Below, in pieces: positions 1 to 5,165 of a stretch of 5,165 nt of DNA. Each line of letters starts with the position of its first letter. The stretch's first letter is position 1. The DNA comes from Ruminococcus sp. (GTDB taxonomy: Bacteria > Bacillota > Clostridia > Oscillospirales > Ruminococcaceae): assembly GCA_017622635.1 (NCBI GenBank), contig JAGAQS010000188.1:1-5165 (forward strand). The letters are read 5' to 3'. The notes under the pieces are model-generated. The model did no database searches. It was given only the letters and a program-made list of their open reading frames with translations, and was not told the origin of the DNA. The position numbers were made by a program, and so were the translations under genes.

Positions 1-1
1 A

Positions 2-1909
2 GTAAATGGAAAGCTAACAAAAAGTTCCGTTGGTGTTCATTATGGAAGTATAATGGTTAATTCTGTTGAACATATGGTATATTATAATGCTAACACTTCG
101 TTATTACCATCTCCGAATTATTATAGATTTTCAGAAGGTATTCTTTATGATGTAACTGACAGCGGTGAAAATTTTGATAATATAACATTTGAAAGCACAG
201 GATTTAAATATTCTTTTGATGAATCAGTTATAGAAAACGTTTTTTCTTCAGCCAGTTCAGGAACTTGCGGAGAAAATCTTACTTATACGCTTGACGATGA
301 AGGTACGCTTATAATTAGTGGTACGGGCAATATGACAGATTTTAACTTTGGTAAAGTACCTTGGAATTCAAGTCGAGAATCCATAAAAAAAGTTATTATA
401 GAAGATGGAGCGACAAGTATTTGTAGTTTTGCGTTTTATAATTGTATAAATTTAGAATCAATAACGATACCTTATGGAGTAACAAAAATTGGTGAAGAAG
501 CCTTTTCTGGTTGTGAGAGTTTAATATCAATAATATTACCTGATAGTTTGACATATATTGGTGGTTATTCATTTAACTACTGTATAAATTTAGAAGAAGT
601 GATAATACCTGAAAGCGTAACATATATTGCTGATGCCGCATTTTGTAGCTGTACAAATTTAAAAAAAGTAAAACTACCTAATAATGTATCAATTATTAAT
701 ATTGCTACATTTGTTCAATGCAAAAATTTAACATCAATAACAATACCTGATACAGTTAAAGAAATTGATCAAAGAGCGTTTATGGGCTGTGAAAGTTTAG
801 AAAAAATAACCATTTTAAATCGTGAGTGTGAAATTTATGATTTTGATGATAATGGTGCTACAATTTCCAATGGTTTTAAAAATGACAAATTTTATTTTGA
901 TGGTACTATATGTGGCTATGAAAACTCCACCGCACAGACATATGCCGAAAAATATAACTATAAATTTATAGCACTTGATGAAATTGAAACAACGACAACA
1001 ACATCAACTACCACTACTCAGACAACTACTACTTCAACAATAACTACTACCACTACTACAACGCCACCGGATACAGGAGAAATTAAGTCAGGAACTTGTG
1101 GAGCTAATGTTACATGGGTTCTTGATGCTAACGGTACGCTTACCATAAGTGGCACAGGTGATATGCTTTATGATGATTGGGGTACATCAATTAAGAAAGT
1201 TATTATTGAAGAAGGCGTAACAAGTATAAGCGGTTTGGCATTTGTGGATTGTATAAGTTTAACATCAATAACAATTCCTGACAGTATAACACGTATAGGT
1301 GGTTTTGCATTTGAGGGTTGTACAAATTTAACATCAATAACAATTCCTAATAGTGTTACAAGTATAGGTAATTTTGCATTTAAGGATTGTACAGGTTTAA
1401 CATCAATAACAATTCCTGACAGCGTAACAAGTGTAGGTTATAATGCATTTCAAGATTGTTCAAGTTTAAAATCAATAACGATTTTAAATCCTGATTGTGA
1501 AATTTATGATAATAGTGAAACCATTTCAAATGGAAAAGACGAAAATTATAAACATTATTTTAATGGTACTATATACGGCTATGAAAACTCAACTGCACAG
1601 GCATATGCCGAAAAATATGGCTATAAATTTGAATTGCTCAGTAACGCCCCGTCCGATGAAGTTAAATCGGGTGATGCAGACGGCGACGGAGAAGTAAACA
1701 TCAATGACGCAGTATTTATAATGCAGTCCATAGCAAACCCCGACAAGTATACTCTTACGGAGCAGGGAAAAGCAAATGCGGACGTTGTTGACAACGGCGG
1801 AGGTATTACAAATGCAGATGCACTTGCTATACAGTACGTTGAATCGAAAACTATAAACGCTTCTGATTTTCCCATAACGTCAGAAGAACTTGACAAGTTA
1901 GGACAATAA
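2..1909 (+). CDS. Secreted BspA-like leucine-rich-repeat protein with C-terminal dockerin (5' partial)
   Basis: The product is probably an extracellular protein that attaches through its dockerin to a cohesin on a cellulosome-type scaffold, while its leucine-rich repeats bind a surface or ligand; the ligand cannot be read from sequence. The frame is open from base 2 with no stop. The first ATG, at 53, has only a weak GGAAG upstream and gives no signal peptide, so the true start most likely lies left of the window. Residues here are numbered from that ATG (618 aa). Residues 1-68 are unassigned. Residues 69-307 and 346-528 are two copies of one module: an SGTCG..L...GTL.ISGTG entry strand, 23-residue LRR_5 repeats (six in copy 1, four in copy 2), and a GYENSTAQ.YAEKY.YKF cap. 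A Thr-rich linker spans 313-339 and the dockerin about 539-600. No catalytic domain is visible in this part, though one could lie upstream. A terminator follows directly. Confidence 0.9.
   Translation, partial: VNGKLTKSSVGVHYGSIMVNSVEHMVYYNANTSLLPSPNYYRFSEGILYDVTDSGENFDNITFESTGFKYSFDESVIENVFSSASSGTCGENLTYTLDDEGTLIISGTGNMTDFNFGKVPWNSSRESIKKVIIEDGATSICSFAFYNCINLESITIPYGVTKIGEEAFSGCESLISIILPDSLTYIGGYSFNYCINLEEVIIPESVTYIADAAFCSCTNLKKVKLPNNVSIINIATFVQCKNLTSITIPDTVKEIDQRAFMGCESLEKITILNRECEIYDFDDNGATISNGFKNDKFYFDGTICGYENSTAQTYAEKYNYKFIALDEIETTTTTSTTTTQTTTTSTITTTTTTTPPDTGEIKSGTCGANVTWVLDANGTLTISGTGDMLYDDWGTSIKKVIIEEGVTSISGLAFVDCISLTSITIPDSITRIGGFAFEGCTNLTSITIPNSVTSIGNFAFKDCTGLTSITIPDSVTSVGYNAFQDCSSLKSITILNPDCEIYDNSETISNGKDENYKHYFNGTIYGYENSTAQAYAEKYGYKFELLSNAPSDEVKSGDADGDGEVNINDAVFIMQSIANPDKYTLTEQGKANADVVDNGGGITNADALAIQYVESKTINASDFPITSEELDKLGQ
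257..973 (+). repeat. LRR module, copy 1 of an intragenic duplication
   Basis: This copy encodes an SGTCGENLTYTLDDEG entry segment, six consecutive 23-residue BspA-type leucine-rich repeats (bases 383-799; pattern roughly I.IP..VT.I...AF..C..L) and a closing cap with GYENSTAQTYAEKY. The leucine ending each repeat recurs at exactly 23-residue spacing (residues 134, 157, 180, 203, 226, 249). The repeats have diverged from one another (for example KKVKLPNNVSIINIATF), unlike the more uniform ones in copy 2. The segment is very AT-rich: bases 661-720 contain 12 G or C in 60. Confidence 0.85.
989..1063 (+). other. Threonine-rich interdomain linker
   Basis: These bases encode about 25 residues that are almost all Thr, with occasional Ser, Gln and Ile, followed by Pro-Pro-Asp. 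ACA, ACT, ACC and ACG codons are mixed, so this is a low-complexity protein linker rather than a pure DNA microsatellite. Thr/Pro linkers of this type are typical of secreted multidomain cellulosomal proteins of Ruminococcus and are often O-glycosylated; glycosylation here is inference. Unusually, the linker sits between the two LRR modules and not directly before the dockerin. Confidence 0.85.
1088..1636 (+). repeat. LRR module, copy 2 of an intragenic duplication
   Basis: This copy encodes an SGTCGANVTWVLDANG entry segment, four 23-residue LRR_5 repeats (bases 1190-1468) and a cap with GYENSTAQAYAEKYGYKF. It matches copy 1 at both ends at the DNA level; for example CATATGCCGAAAAATAT occurs at 939 and at 1602. 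The distance from entry to cap is 168 bases shorter than in copy 1, which equals two missing repeats (138 bases) plus 30 bases lost elsewhere. Confidence 0.85.
1262..1468 (+). repeat. Three tandem 69-bp LRR-coding units
   Basis: The units are 1262-1330, 1331-1399 and 1400-1468. Each begins with the identical 18 bases ACATCAATAACAATTCCT and encodes TSITIP.S.T..G..AF..C..L. By hand count, units 1 and 2 differ at 11 of 69 positions and units 2 and 3 at 12. This similarity suggests recent tandem expansion or gene conversion inside the gene. Confidence 0.85.
1667..1852 (+). other. Dockerin domain (C-terminal of the LRR protein)
   Basis: Two calcium-binding F-hand-like segments are visible (ATG-53 numbering). 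The first reads DADGDGEVNIND, with Asp541, Asp543, Asp545, Asn549 and Asp552 at the classical 1-3-5-9-12 ligand positions, followed by the helix AVFIMQSI. The second reads ADVVDNGGGITNADALAIQ; its loop is one residue longer, from Asp577 to Asp589, with a Gly triplet. The ALAIQ helix resembles dockerins of Ruminococcus. Dockerins bind cohesin modules of scaffoldins or cell-wall anchoring proteins. About 18 residues follow to the stop, with no sortase motif or membrane helix, so surface attachment would depend on the dockerin. Confidence 0.88.
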
Positions 1910-1914
1910 TTAAT

Positions 1915-1952
1915 AAAAAAGTCTGCTGTACATATGTACGGCAGATTTTTTT
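1915..1952 (+). terminator. Rho-independent terminator of the LRR-dockerin gene
   Basis: The stem TCTGCTGTAC (1922-1931) pairs with GTACGGCAGA (1936-1945), with one G-U pair, around an ATAT loop. Seven T bases follow (1946-1952). The A-run before the stem (1915-1920) can extend pairing with that T-run and would also give a U-tail on the other strand. The stem starts 12 bases after the stop codon. Confidence 0.92.
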
Positions 1953-1959
1953 GTATATG

Positions 1960-1988
1960 TTTACATTTTTGTTGAAAAGTGGTATACT
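1960..1988 (+). promoter_or_regulatory. Sigma-A-type promoter of the yifB operon
   Basis: The -35 box TTTACA (1960-1965; one mismatch to TTGACA) is separated by exactly 17 bases from the -10 box TATACT (1983-1988; one mismatch to TATAAT). A TG one base before the -10 box (1980-1981) makes an extended -10 element. Transcription should start near 1995, giving a short leader of about 26 bases. No operator-like palindrome is seen. Confidence 0.85.
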
Positions 1989-2003
1989 GTAGTAAAAGGA
2001 ATA

Positions 2004-2013
2004 GGAAAGGGGG
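2004..2013 (+). promoter_or_regulatory. Ribosome binding site deciding the TTG start of yifB
   Basis: The purine run GGAAAGGGGG ends 7 bases before the TTG at 2021. No comparable site precedes the in-frame GTG at 1979, which itself lies upstream of the predicted transcription start. The site therefore supports TTG 2021 as the start. Confidence 0.8.
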
Positions 2014-2020
2014 CAGATTT

Positions 2021-3535
2021 TTGTTTATAAAAGTTTTGAGTGTCGGCATCAACGGAATAAACGCTTTTCCCGTTGACGTGGAAATTGACATAAGCAGGGG
2101 AAGCCCGCAGTTTGACATTGTGGGACTGCCTGACGCTGCCGTAAGGGAAAGCCGTGAACGTATAAGAGGAGCGTTAAGGTCATGCGGTATAGAATTTCCC
2201 GTTTCGACCGTAATGATAAACCTTGCACCTGCAAACACCAAAAAAAGCGGTTCGGTACATGATATGGCTATTTTCATGGCTATGCTTTACGCACGTAATC
2301 TTATAGACGTATCACCCGACAACTGTGCATTTATAGGCGAAATCTCACTTAACGGCGATATAAGATGTGTAAAAGGTGTTTTGTCAATGGTGCTGAAAGC
2401 AAAGGAAATGAATGTCGGTTCTGTATTTGTACCATACGACAATATGCTTGAAGCGTCGGTTGTTGACGGTATAAAAGTATACGGTGTGAAGAATGCGGAG
2501 GAACTTATATTCCACTTCCGCAATCAGAAACGTCTTTCGCCGTGTCCTAAGTACGTACTGCCTAAAACGGTGTATGACGAAAATATTGACTTTTCAGACG
2601 TGAGGGGTCAGGACACAGCAAAGAAAGCACTGGAAGTTGCAGCGGCAGGAGGGCATAATGTAATGCTTATAGGTACGCCCGGTTGTGGCAAGAGCATGCT
2701 TGCACAGCGTATACCGTCAATACTTCCACCGCTTACTTTTGAAGAAGCAATCGAAACAACAAAAATTCATTCGTCTATGGGATTAGTTACAGAGGAAATG
2801 CCAATAATAACAAAAAGACCATTTCGGTCTCCGCATCACACTGCGTCGGAAATGGGTCTTGTCGGTGGCGGTCCTATACCGCAACCGGGGGAAATTTCAC
2901 TTGCCCACAACGGTGTGTTGTTTCTTGACGAAATAGCCGAATTTAGCAGAAAAACACTTGAAGTACTGCGACAACCGCTTGAGGACGGGAAAATTACAAT
3001 TTCACGTGTAAACGGAACATCTACATATCCCTGTGATTTTATGCTCATAGGTGCTATGAATCCATGTCCGTGCGGGTATTACGGACACCCGACCATAAAG
3101 TGTAGGTGTTCGCCGAAAAAGATTGAAAATTACAATTCAAGGCTTTCAGGACCTTTAATGGAACGTTTTGACCTGCATATTGAAGTAGCACCGCTGACGT
3201 ATGATGACCTTACCACAAAAGCACATTCCGAATCTTCGGCAGATATAAGGAAAAGAGTTATAATGGCAAGGGAAATACAGAAAAAGCGTTTTGAAAACAC
3301 TTCAATAAAATGTAACGCACGTATCACGCCCGACCGTCTGCATGAATACTGCCCCATTGACAGTGAATCAGATGATTTTCTGAAAGATGTGTTTGAAAAA
3401 CTCCATTTCAGCGGACGTGTATACAGTAAAATTCTGAAAGTTGCAAGAACAATTGCCGACCTTGACGAGAGTGAAATAATAAGGAAAAGGCATATTTCGT
3501 CAGCGGTTCAGTACAGGACACTTGACAGAAAGTGA
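2021..3535 (+). CDS. yifB: YifB/ComM family Mg-chelatase-like AAA+ ATPase
   Basis: The product is a cytosolic AAA+ ATPase of the family that includes ComM, a branch-migration helicase for natural transformation in proteobacteria; its role in Firmicutes is not settled. From the TTG at 2021 it is 504 aa, about the usual family length, and begins FIKVLSVGINGINAFPVDVE like its relatives. Residues 1-170 form the ChlI-like N-terminal domain (FDIVGLPDAAVRESRERIRGA, NLAPAN). The ATPase core follows, with Walker A GTPGCGKS (218-225), FRSPHHTAS (268-276), GEISLAHNG (290-298), Walker B VLFLDE (299-304) and a four-Cys element NPCPCG...CRC (Cys349, 351, 361, 363). SGPLMERFDLHIEV (376-389) carries the sensor/Arg region. 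About residues 408-504 are the C-terminal helical domain (FSGRVYSKILKVARTIADL). All key motifs are intact. Its own promoter precedes it, and the SEDS gene follows after 37 bases, probably in one transcript. Confidence 0.95.
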   Translation: MFIKVLSVGINGINAFPVDVEIDISRGSPQFDIVGLPDAAVRESRERIRGALRSCGIEFPVSTVMINLAPANTKKSGSVHDMAIFMAMLYARNLIDVSPDNCAFIGEISLNGDIRCVKGVLSMVLKAKEMNVGSVFVPYDNMLEASVVDGIKVYGVKNAEELIFHFRNQKRLSPCPKYVLPKTVYDENIDFSDVRGQDTAKKALEVAAAGGHNVMLIGTPGCGKSMLAQRIPSILPPLTFEEAIETTKIHSSMGLVTEEMPIITKRPFRSPHHTASEMGLVGGGPIPQPGEISLAHNGVLFLDEIAEFSRKTLEVLRQPLEDGKITISRVNGTSTYPCDFMLIGAMNPCPCGYYGHPTIKCRCSPKKIENYNSRLSGPLMERFDLHIEVAPLTYDDLTTKAHSESSADIRKRVIMAREIQKKRFENTSIKCNARITPDRLHEYCPIDSESDDFLKDVFEKLHFSGRVYSKILKVARTIADLDESEIIRKRHISSAVQYRTLDRK

Positions 3536-3561
3536 AATGACACAAAAAGATTATAAAGATA

Positions 3562-3566
3562 AGGAG
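3562..3566 (+). promoter_or_regulatory. Ribosome binding site deciding the start of the SEDS gene
   Basis: AGGAG ends 6 bases before the ATG at 3573. Two earlier in-frame candidates, TTG 3522 (inside the end of yifB) and ATG 3537, have no comparable site. They would add the charged leader MTQKDYKDKENK and its neighbours. Confidence 0.8.
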
Positions 3567-3572
3567 AACAAA

Positions 3573-4733
3573 ATGAAATCTGCTTTTAAAAATTTGTCGG
3601 GAAATAAGCACAGTATTGATATAGGATTGCTTATAGCCGTTACAGTCTGCTCTGTCATAAGCACTCTGCTTATTTATTCTATAAGTAAAAATGGTATAAG
3701 CAGTGGTGAGGGAGTAGGGGACAGCTATTGGCAGACACAGCTTTTTTCAATGATTCTGGGAATAGGTGTGGCAATACTTCTGTCATTCGTTGATTACAGA
3801 AAACTTGTAAAGCTGTGGTTTATATATACTCCGATAGCACTCGCACTTGTGGCACTGACTTTTACTTCTCTCGGTTATCAGAGAGCAGGTGCGGACGATA
3901 AGGCGTGGCTGAAACTGGGTTCATTTCAGTTTCAGCCGTCCGAAGTCCTGAAAATAGTGTTTATACTCACGTTTGCGTATCATCTTTCACGTGATGAGGA
4001 AGATATGAATAAACCCTTTCATATGTTTCTGCTGTGTCTGCACGCCGCCGTGCCGATTGCAATTGTAGGAATGCAGGGCGATTACGGTACAGCCATTGTT
4101 TTTGTCGCAATATTTGTATTTATGATATGTTCAGCAAAAATTTCATGGAAATACGTGGTTACAGCACCTTTTGTCATAGCGGCAGGAATTGCTGTGATGT
4201 GGTTTTTTGTACTAAGTGACTTCCATAAAAAAAGAGTTCTGATTCTTTTTCACCCCGGAACAGACCCCGACTATATCGAATATCAGCAGGATTTGGGACT
4301 TGCCGCACTTAAATCGGGCGGAGTTTTCGGGAAAGGTCTTTTTGCAGATGCGAAAGAATATATATATGTTCCCGAAATACACAATGATTTTATTTTTACC
4401 TATGCGGGACAGGTTTTCGGGTTTGTCGGTTCAGTTGGTATTCTGATAATTCTTGCGTATATATGCCTGAAAATATTTGCAAACAGCCATATAACAAGAG
4501 ACCGTCTCGGAAAGTTCATATGTATCGGTTCATTCGGAATGATTTTCGCACATTGTGTCATGAATATAGGCATGGTGCTGAAAGTTGCTCCTGTTATAGG
4601 TGTACCGCTTCCGTTCATGAGTGCAGGAGGTACGGCAATGGTAAGTATGTACGCCGTTATAGGAATAGTACTCAGTACTTACAGCCACAGAGCCGTGACG
4701 TATAACGTTTTTTATGACGACAACGACGAATAA
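3573..4733 (+). CDS. rodA: SEDS-family peptidoglycan glycosyltransferase, RodA/FtsW type
   Basis: The product is an integral membrane enzyme that polymerises lipid II into glycan strands, normally with a class B penicillin-binding protein as partner; no such partner is encoded in the window. From ATG 3573 it is 386 aa, a normal RodA length. About ten hydrophobic segments are visible (near residues 17-38, 55-72, 80-99, 122-137, 149-166, 173-188, 193-213, 272-298, 314-340, 352-370). Family motifs are FQFQPSEVLKIVF (118-130), QGDYGTA (168-174), the large loop with HPGTDP and SGGVFGKG (248-255), PEIHNDFIF (267-275), and NIGMVLKVAPVIGVPLPFMSAGGTA (331-355, written here only as landmarks). Asp272 in HNDF matches the catalytic Asp of SEDS enzymes. 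The following GQVFG replaces the usual GEE.G. The assignment as RodA rather than FtsW or SpoVE rests on length and general resemblance and is less sure than the family. Confidence 0.92.
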   Translation: MKSAFKNLSGNKHSIDIGLLIAVTVCSVISTLLIYSISKNGISSGEGVGDSYWQTQLFSMILGIGVAILLSFVDYRKLVKLWFIYTPIALALVALTFTSLGYQRAGADDKAWLKLGSFQFQPSEVLKIVFILTFAYHLSRDEEDMNKPFHMFLLCLHAAVPIAIVGMQGDYGTAIVFVAIFVFMICSAKISWKYVVTAPFVIAAGIAVMWFFVLSDFHKKRVLILFHPGTDPDYIEYQQDLGLAALKSGGVFGKGLFADAKEYIYVPEIHNDFIFTYAGQVFGFVGSVGILIILAYICLKIFANSHITRDRLGKFICIGSFGMIFAHCVMNIGMVLKVAPVIGVPLPFMSAGGTAMVSMYAVIGIVLSTYSHRAVTYNVFYDDNDE

Positions 4734-4744
4734 CCATAATAATC

Positions 4745-4777
4745 AAAGTCCGAAAGCAACTGATACTTTCGGACTTT
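4745..4777. terminator. Bidirectional hairpin terminator between convergent genes
   Basis: A perfect 12-bp stem, AAAGTCCGAAAG (4745-4756) with CTTTCGGACTTT (4766-4777), encloses a 9-base loop. On the plus strand it is followed by ATTTTCT, a broken U-tail added to the TTT at the stem end. On the minus strand the stem is followed by GATTATTATGG, a weak U-tail. It starts 11 bases after the SEDS stop and lies 8 bases beyond the stop of the minus-strand HAD gene, so it probably serves both. Confidence 0.85.
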
Positions 4778-4785
4778 ATTTTCTG

Positions 4786-5165
4786 TCATGGTTTATAATT
4801 ACGTTCAAGCCACTTTGCCACACCGTCATTATCGTTTGACGGAATAATTGCATCAGTGCATTTTTTCAGTTCGTTATCGGCATTCTGAACGGCATAACTT
4901 TCGTCAGCCATAAGGAACATATCTATATCATTTTTACCGTCTCCGAAAACAACCAACTTTTCACAGTTCACTAATGTCTGCAACTGTTTTATAGCGTTTG
5001 ATTTTTATGTCTGTTTCGGCATTATTTCAAGCCACTGTGTTTTGGAATAGATATCTTTCTGATAGACACAATGAAAATCATTTTTGTATTTTTCGTATAA
5101 CGGTTCAAGTTTCTGCGGTTCATCGATACAGGTGATGTAGAATATTTTTCCTGATTTCAGGTCAT
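4786..5165 (-). pseudogene. Cof-type HAD hydrolase, C-terminal part, interrupted by an in-frame TAA (partial at window edge)
   Basis: Read on the minus strand, one frame runs from the window edge (first full codon 5163-5161) to the TGA at 4788-4786. It has a single interruption, TAA at 5007-5005. The first 52 codons encode part of the cap domain (GKIFYITCIDEPQKL...) up to WLEIMPKQT. After the stop the same frame continues for 72 codons with KSNAIKQLQ, then LVVFGDGKNDIDMF (motif IV GDGKND at 4944-4927), SYAVQNADNELKK and NDNDGVAKWLE. Both halves match class IIB (Cof-like) HAD phosphatases, which remove phosphate from sugar phosphates or cofactors in the cytosol. The stop falls where relatives usually carry a small residue just before the motif III Lys; a change from TCA (Ser) to TAA would need one base. 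The 52-codon side alone would lack motifs III and IV. The N-terminal DxD motif lies beyond the window. A sequence error is possible. Confidence 0.82.

Noticed and set aside
53..55. ATG as the true start of the LRR-dockerin gene
   Set aside because: The frame is open further upstream to the window edge, the ribosome site is weak, and no signal peptide follows although the protein must be exported to use its dockerin.
1262..1468. CRISPR-like or satellite array
   Set aside because: The 69-base period is exactly 23 codons, the frame stays open, and the units encode LRR_5 repeats with no spacer structure.
1972..1988. TTGAAA at 1972-1977 as the -35 box for TATACT
   Set aside because: It is only 5 bases from the -10 box. 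TTTACA at 1960 has the correct 17-base spacing.
1621..2277. Long minus-strand open frame (218 codons) across the dockerin, terminator and yifB start
   Set aside because: It runs antisense to two well-supported coding regions and through a terminator and promoter, and its translation resembles no family. It is a shadow frame.
3522..3572. Longer SEDS start at TTG 3522 or ATG 3537
   Set aside because: Neither has a good ribosome binding site. ATG 3573 has AGGAG at the right spacing and gives the usual short N-terminus before the first membrane segment.
3408..3611. Minus-strand and alternate-frame short open frames within yifB and the SEDS gene
   Set aside because: They overlap strongly conserved coding sequence, lack ribosome sites and show no family motifs.
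4786..4983. Separate 65-aa minus-strand gene starting at TTG 4983
   Set aside because: The frame continues upstream in homologous sequence (KSNAIKQ before it, then the TAA and WLEIMPKQT), so this is the tail of the HAD gene and not an independent small protein.

Overview
The window reads as chromosomal DNA of a cellulosome-type gut Firmicute, most likely a Ruminococcus or a close Oscillospiraceae relative. This is an inference from three things seen here: a Ruminococcus-like dockerin joined by a threonine-rich linker to BspA-type leucine-rich repeats, AT-rich coding sequence with two genes using or offering TTG starts, and Firmicute-like sigma-A promoter and Shine-Dalgarno signals. No RNA gene, insertion sequence, CRISPR array or phage gene was seen.

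Layout. Positions 2-1909 (+) hold the 3' part of a secreted leucine-rich-repeat/dockerin gene that is open at the left edge. It consists of a duplicated module (257-973 and 1088-1636) separated by a Thr linker, then a C-terminal dockerin. A hairpin terminator at 1915-1952 closes this unit. It is followed at once by a near-consensus promoter (1960-1988) for a two-gene operon: yifB (2021-3535, a Mg-chelatase-like AAA+ ATPase of the YifB/ComM family, TTG start) and a SEDS-family peptidoglycan polymerase of RodA/FtsW type (3573-4733). A perfect 12-bp hairpin at 4745-4777 ends the operon and probably also the convergent gene on the minus strand. That gene (5165 down to 4786) is the C-terminal part of a Cof-type HAD hydrolase. 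It carries one in-frame TAA stop just before the conserved motif III lysine, so it looks like a recent nonsense pseudogene, a strain-level variant or a sequence error.

The genes do not form an obvious single pathway. The first product acts outside the cell and is probably docked to a cohesin scaffold. The operon combines a DNA-associated ATPase with a cell-wall polymerase, and the HAD protein would be a cytosolic phosphatase. There are no gene-free stretches over 300 bases. I see no clear novel defence or mobile system. The points most worth checking are the HAD nonsense codon, the duplicated dockerin-bearing LRR protein with its change in base composition, and the altered residues near the SEDS active site.
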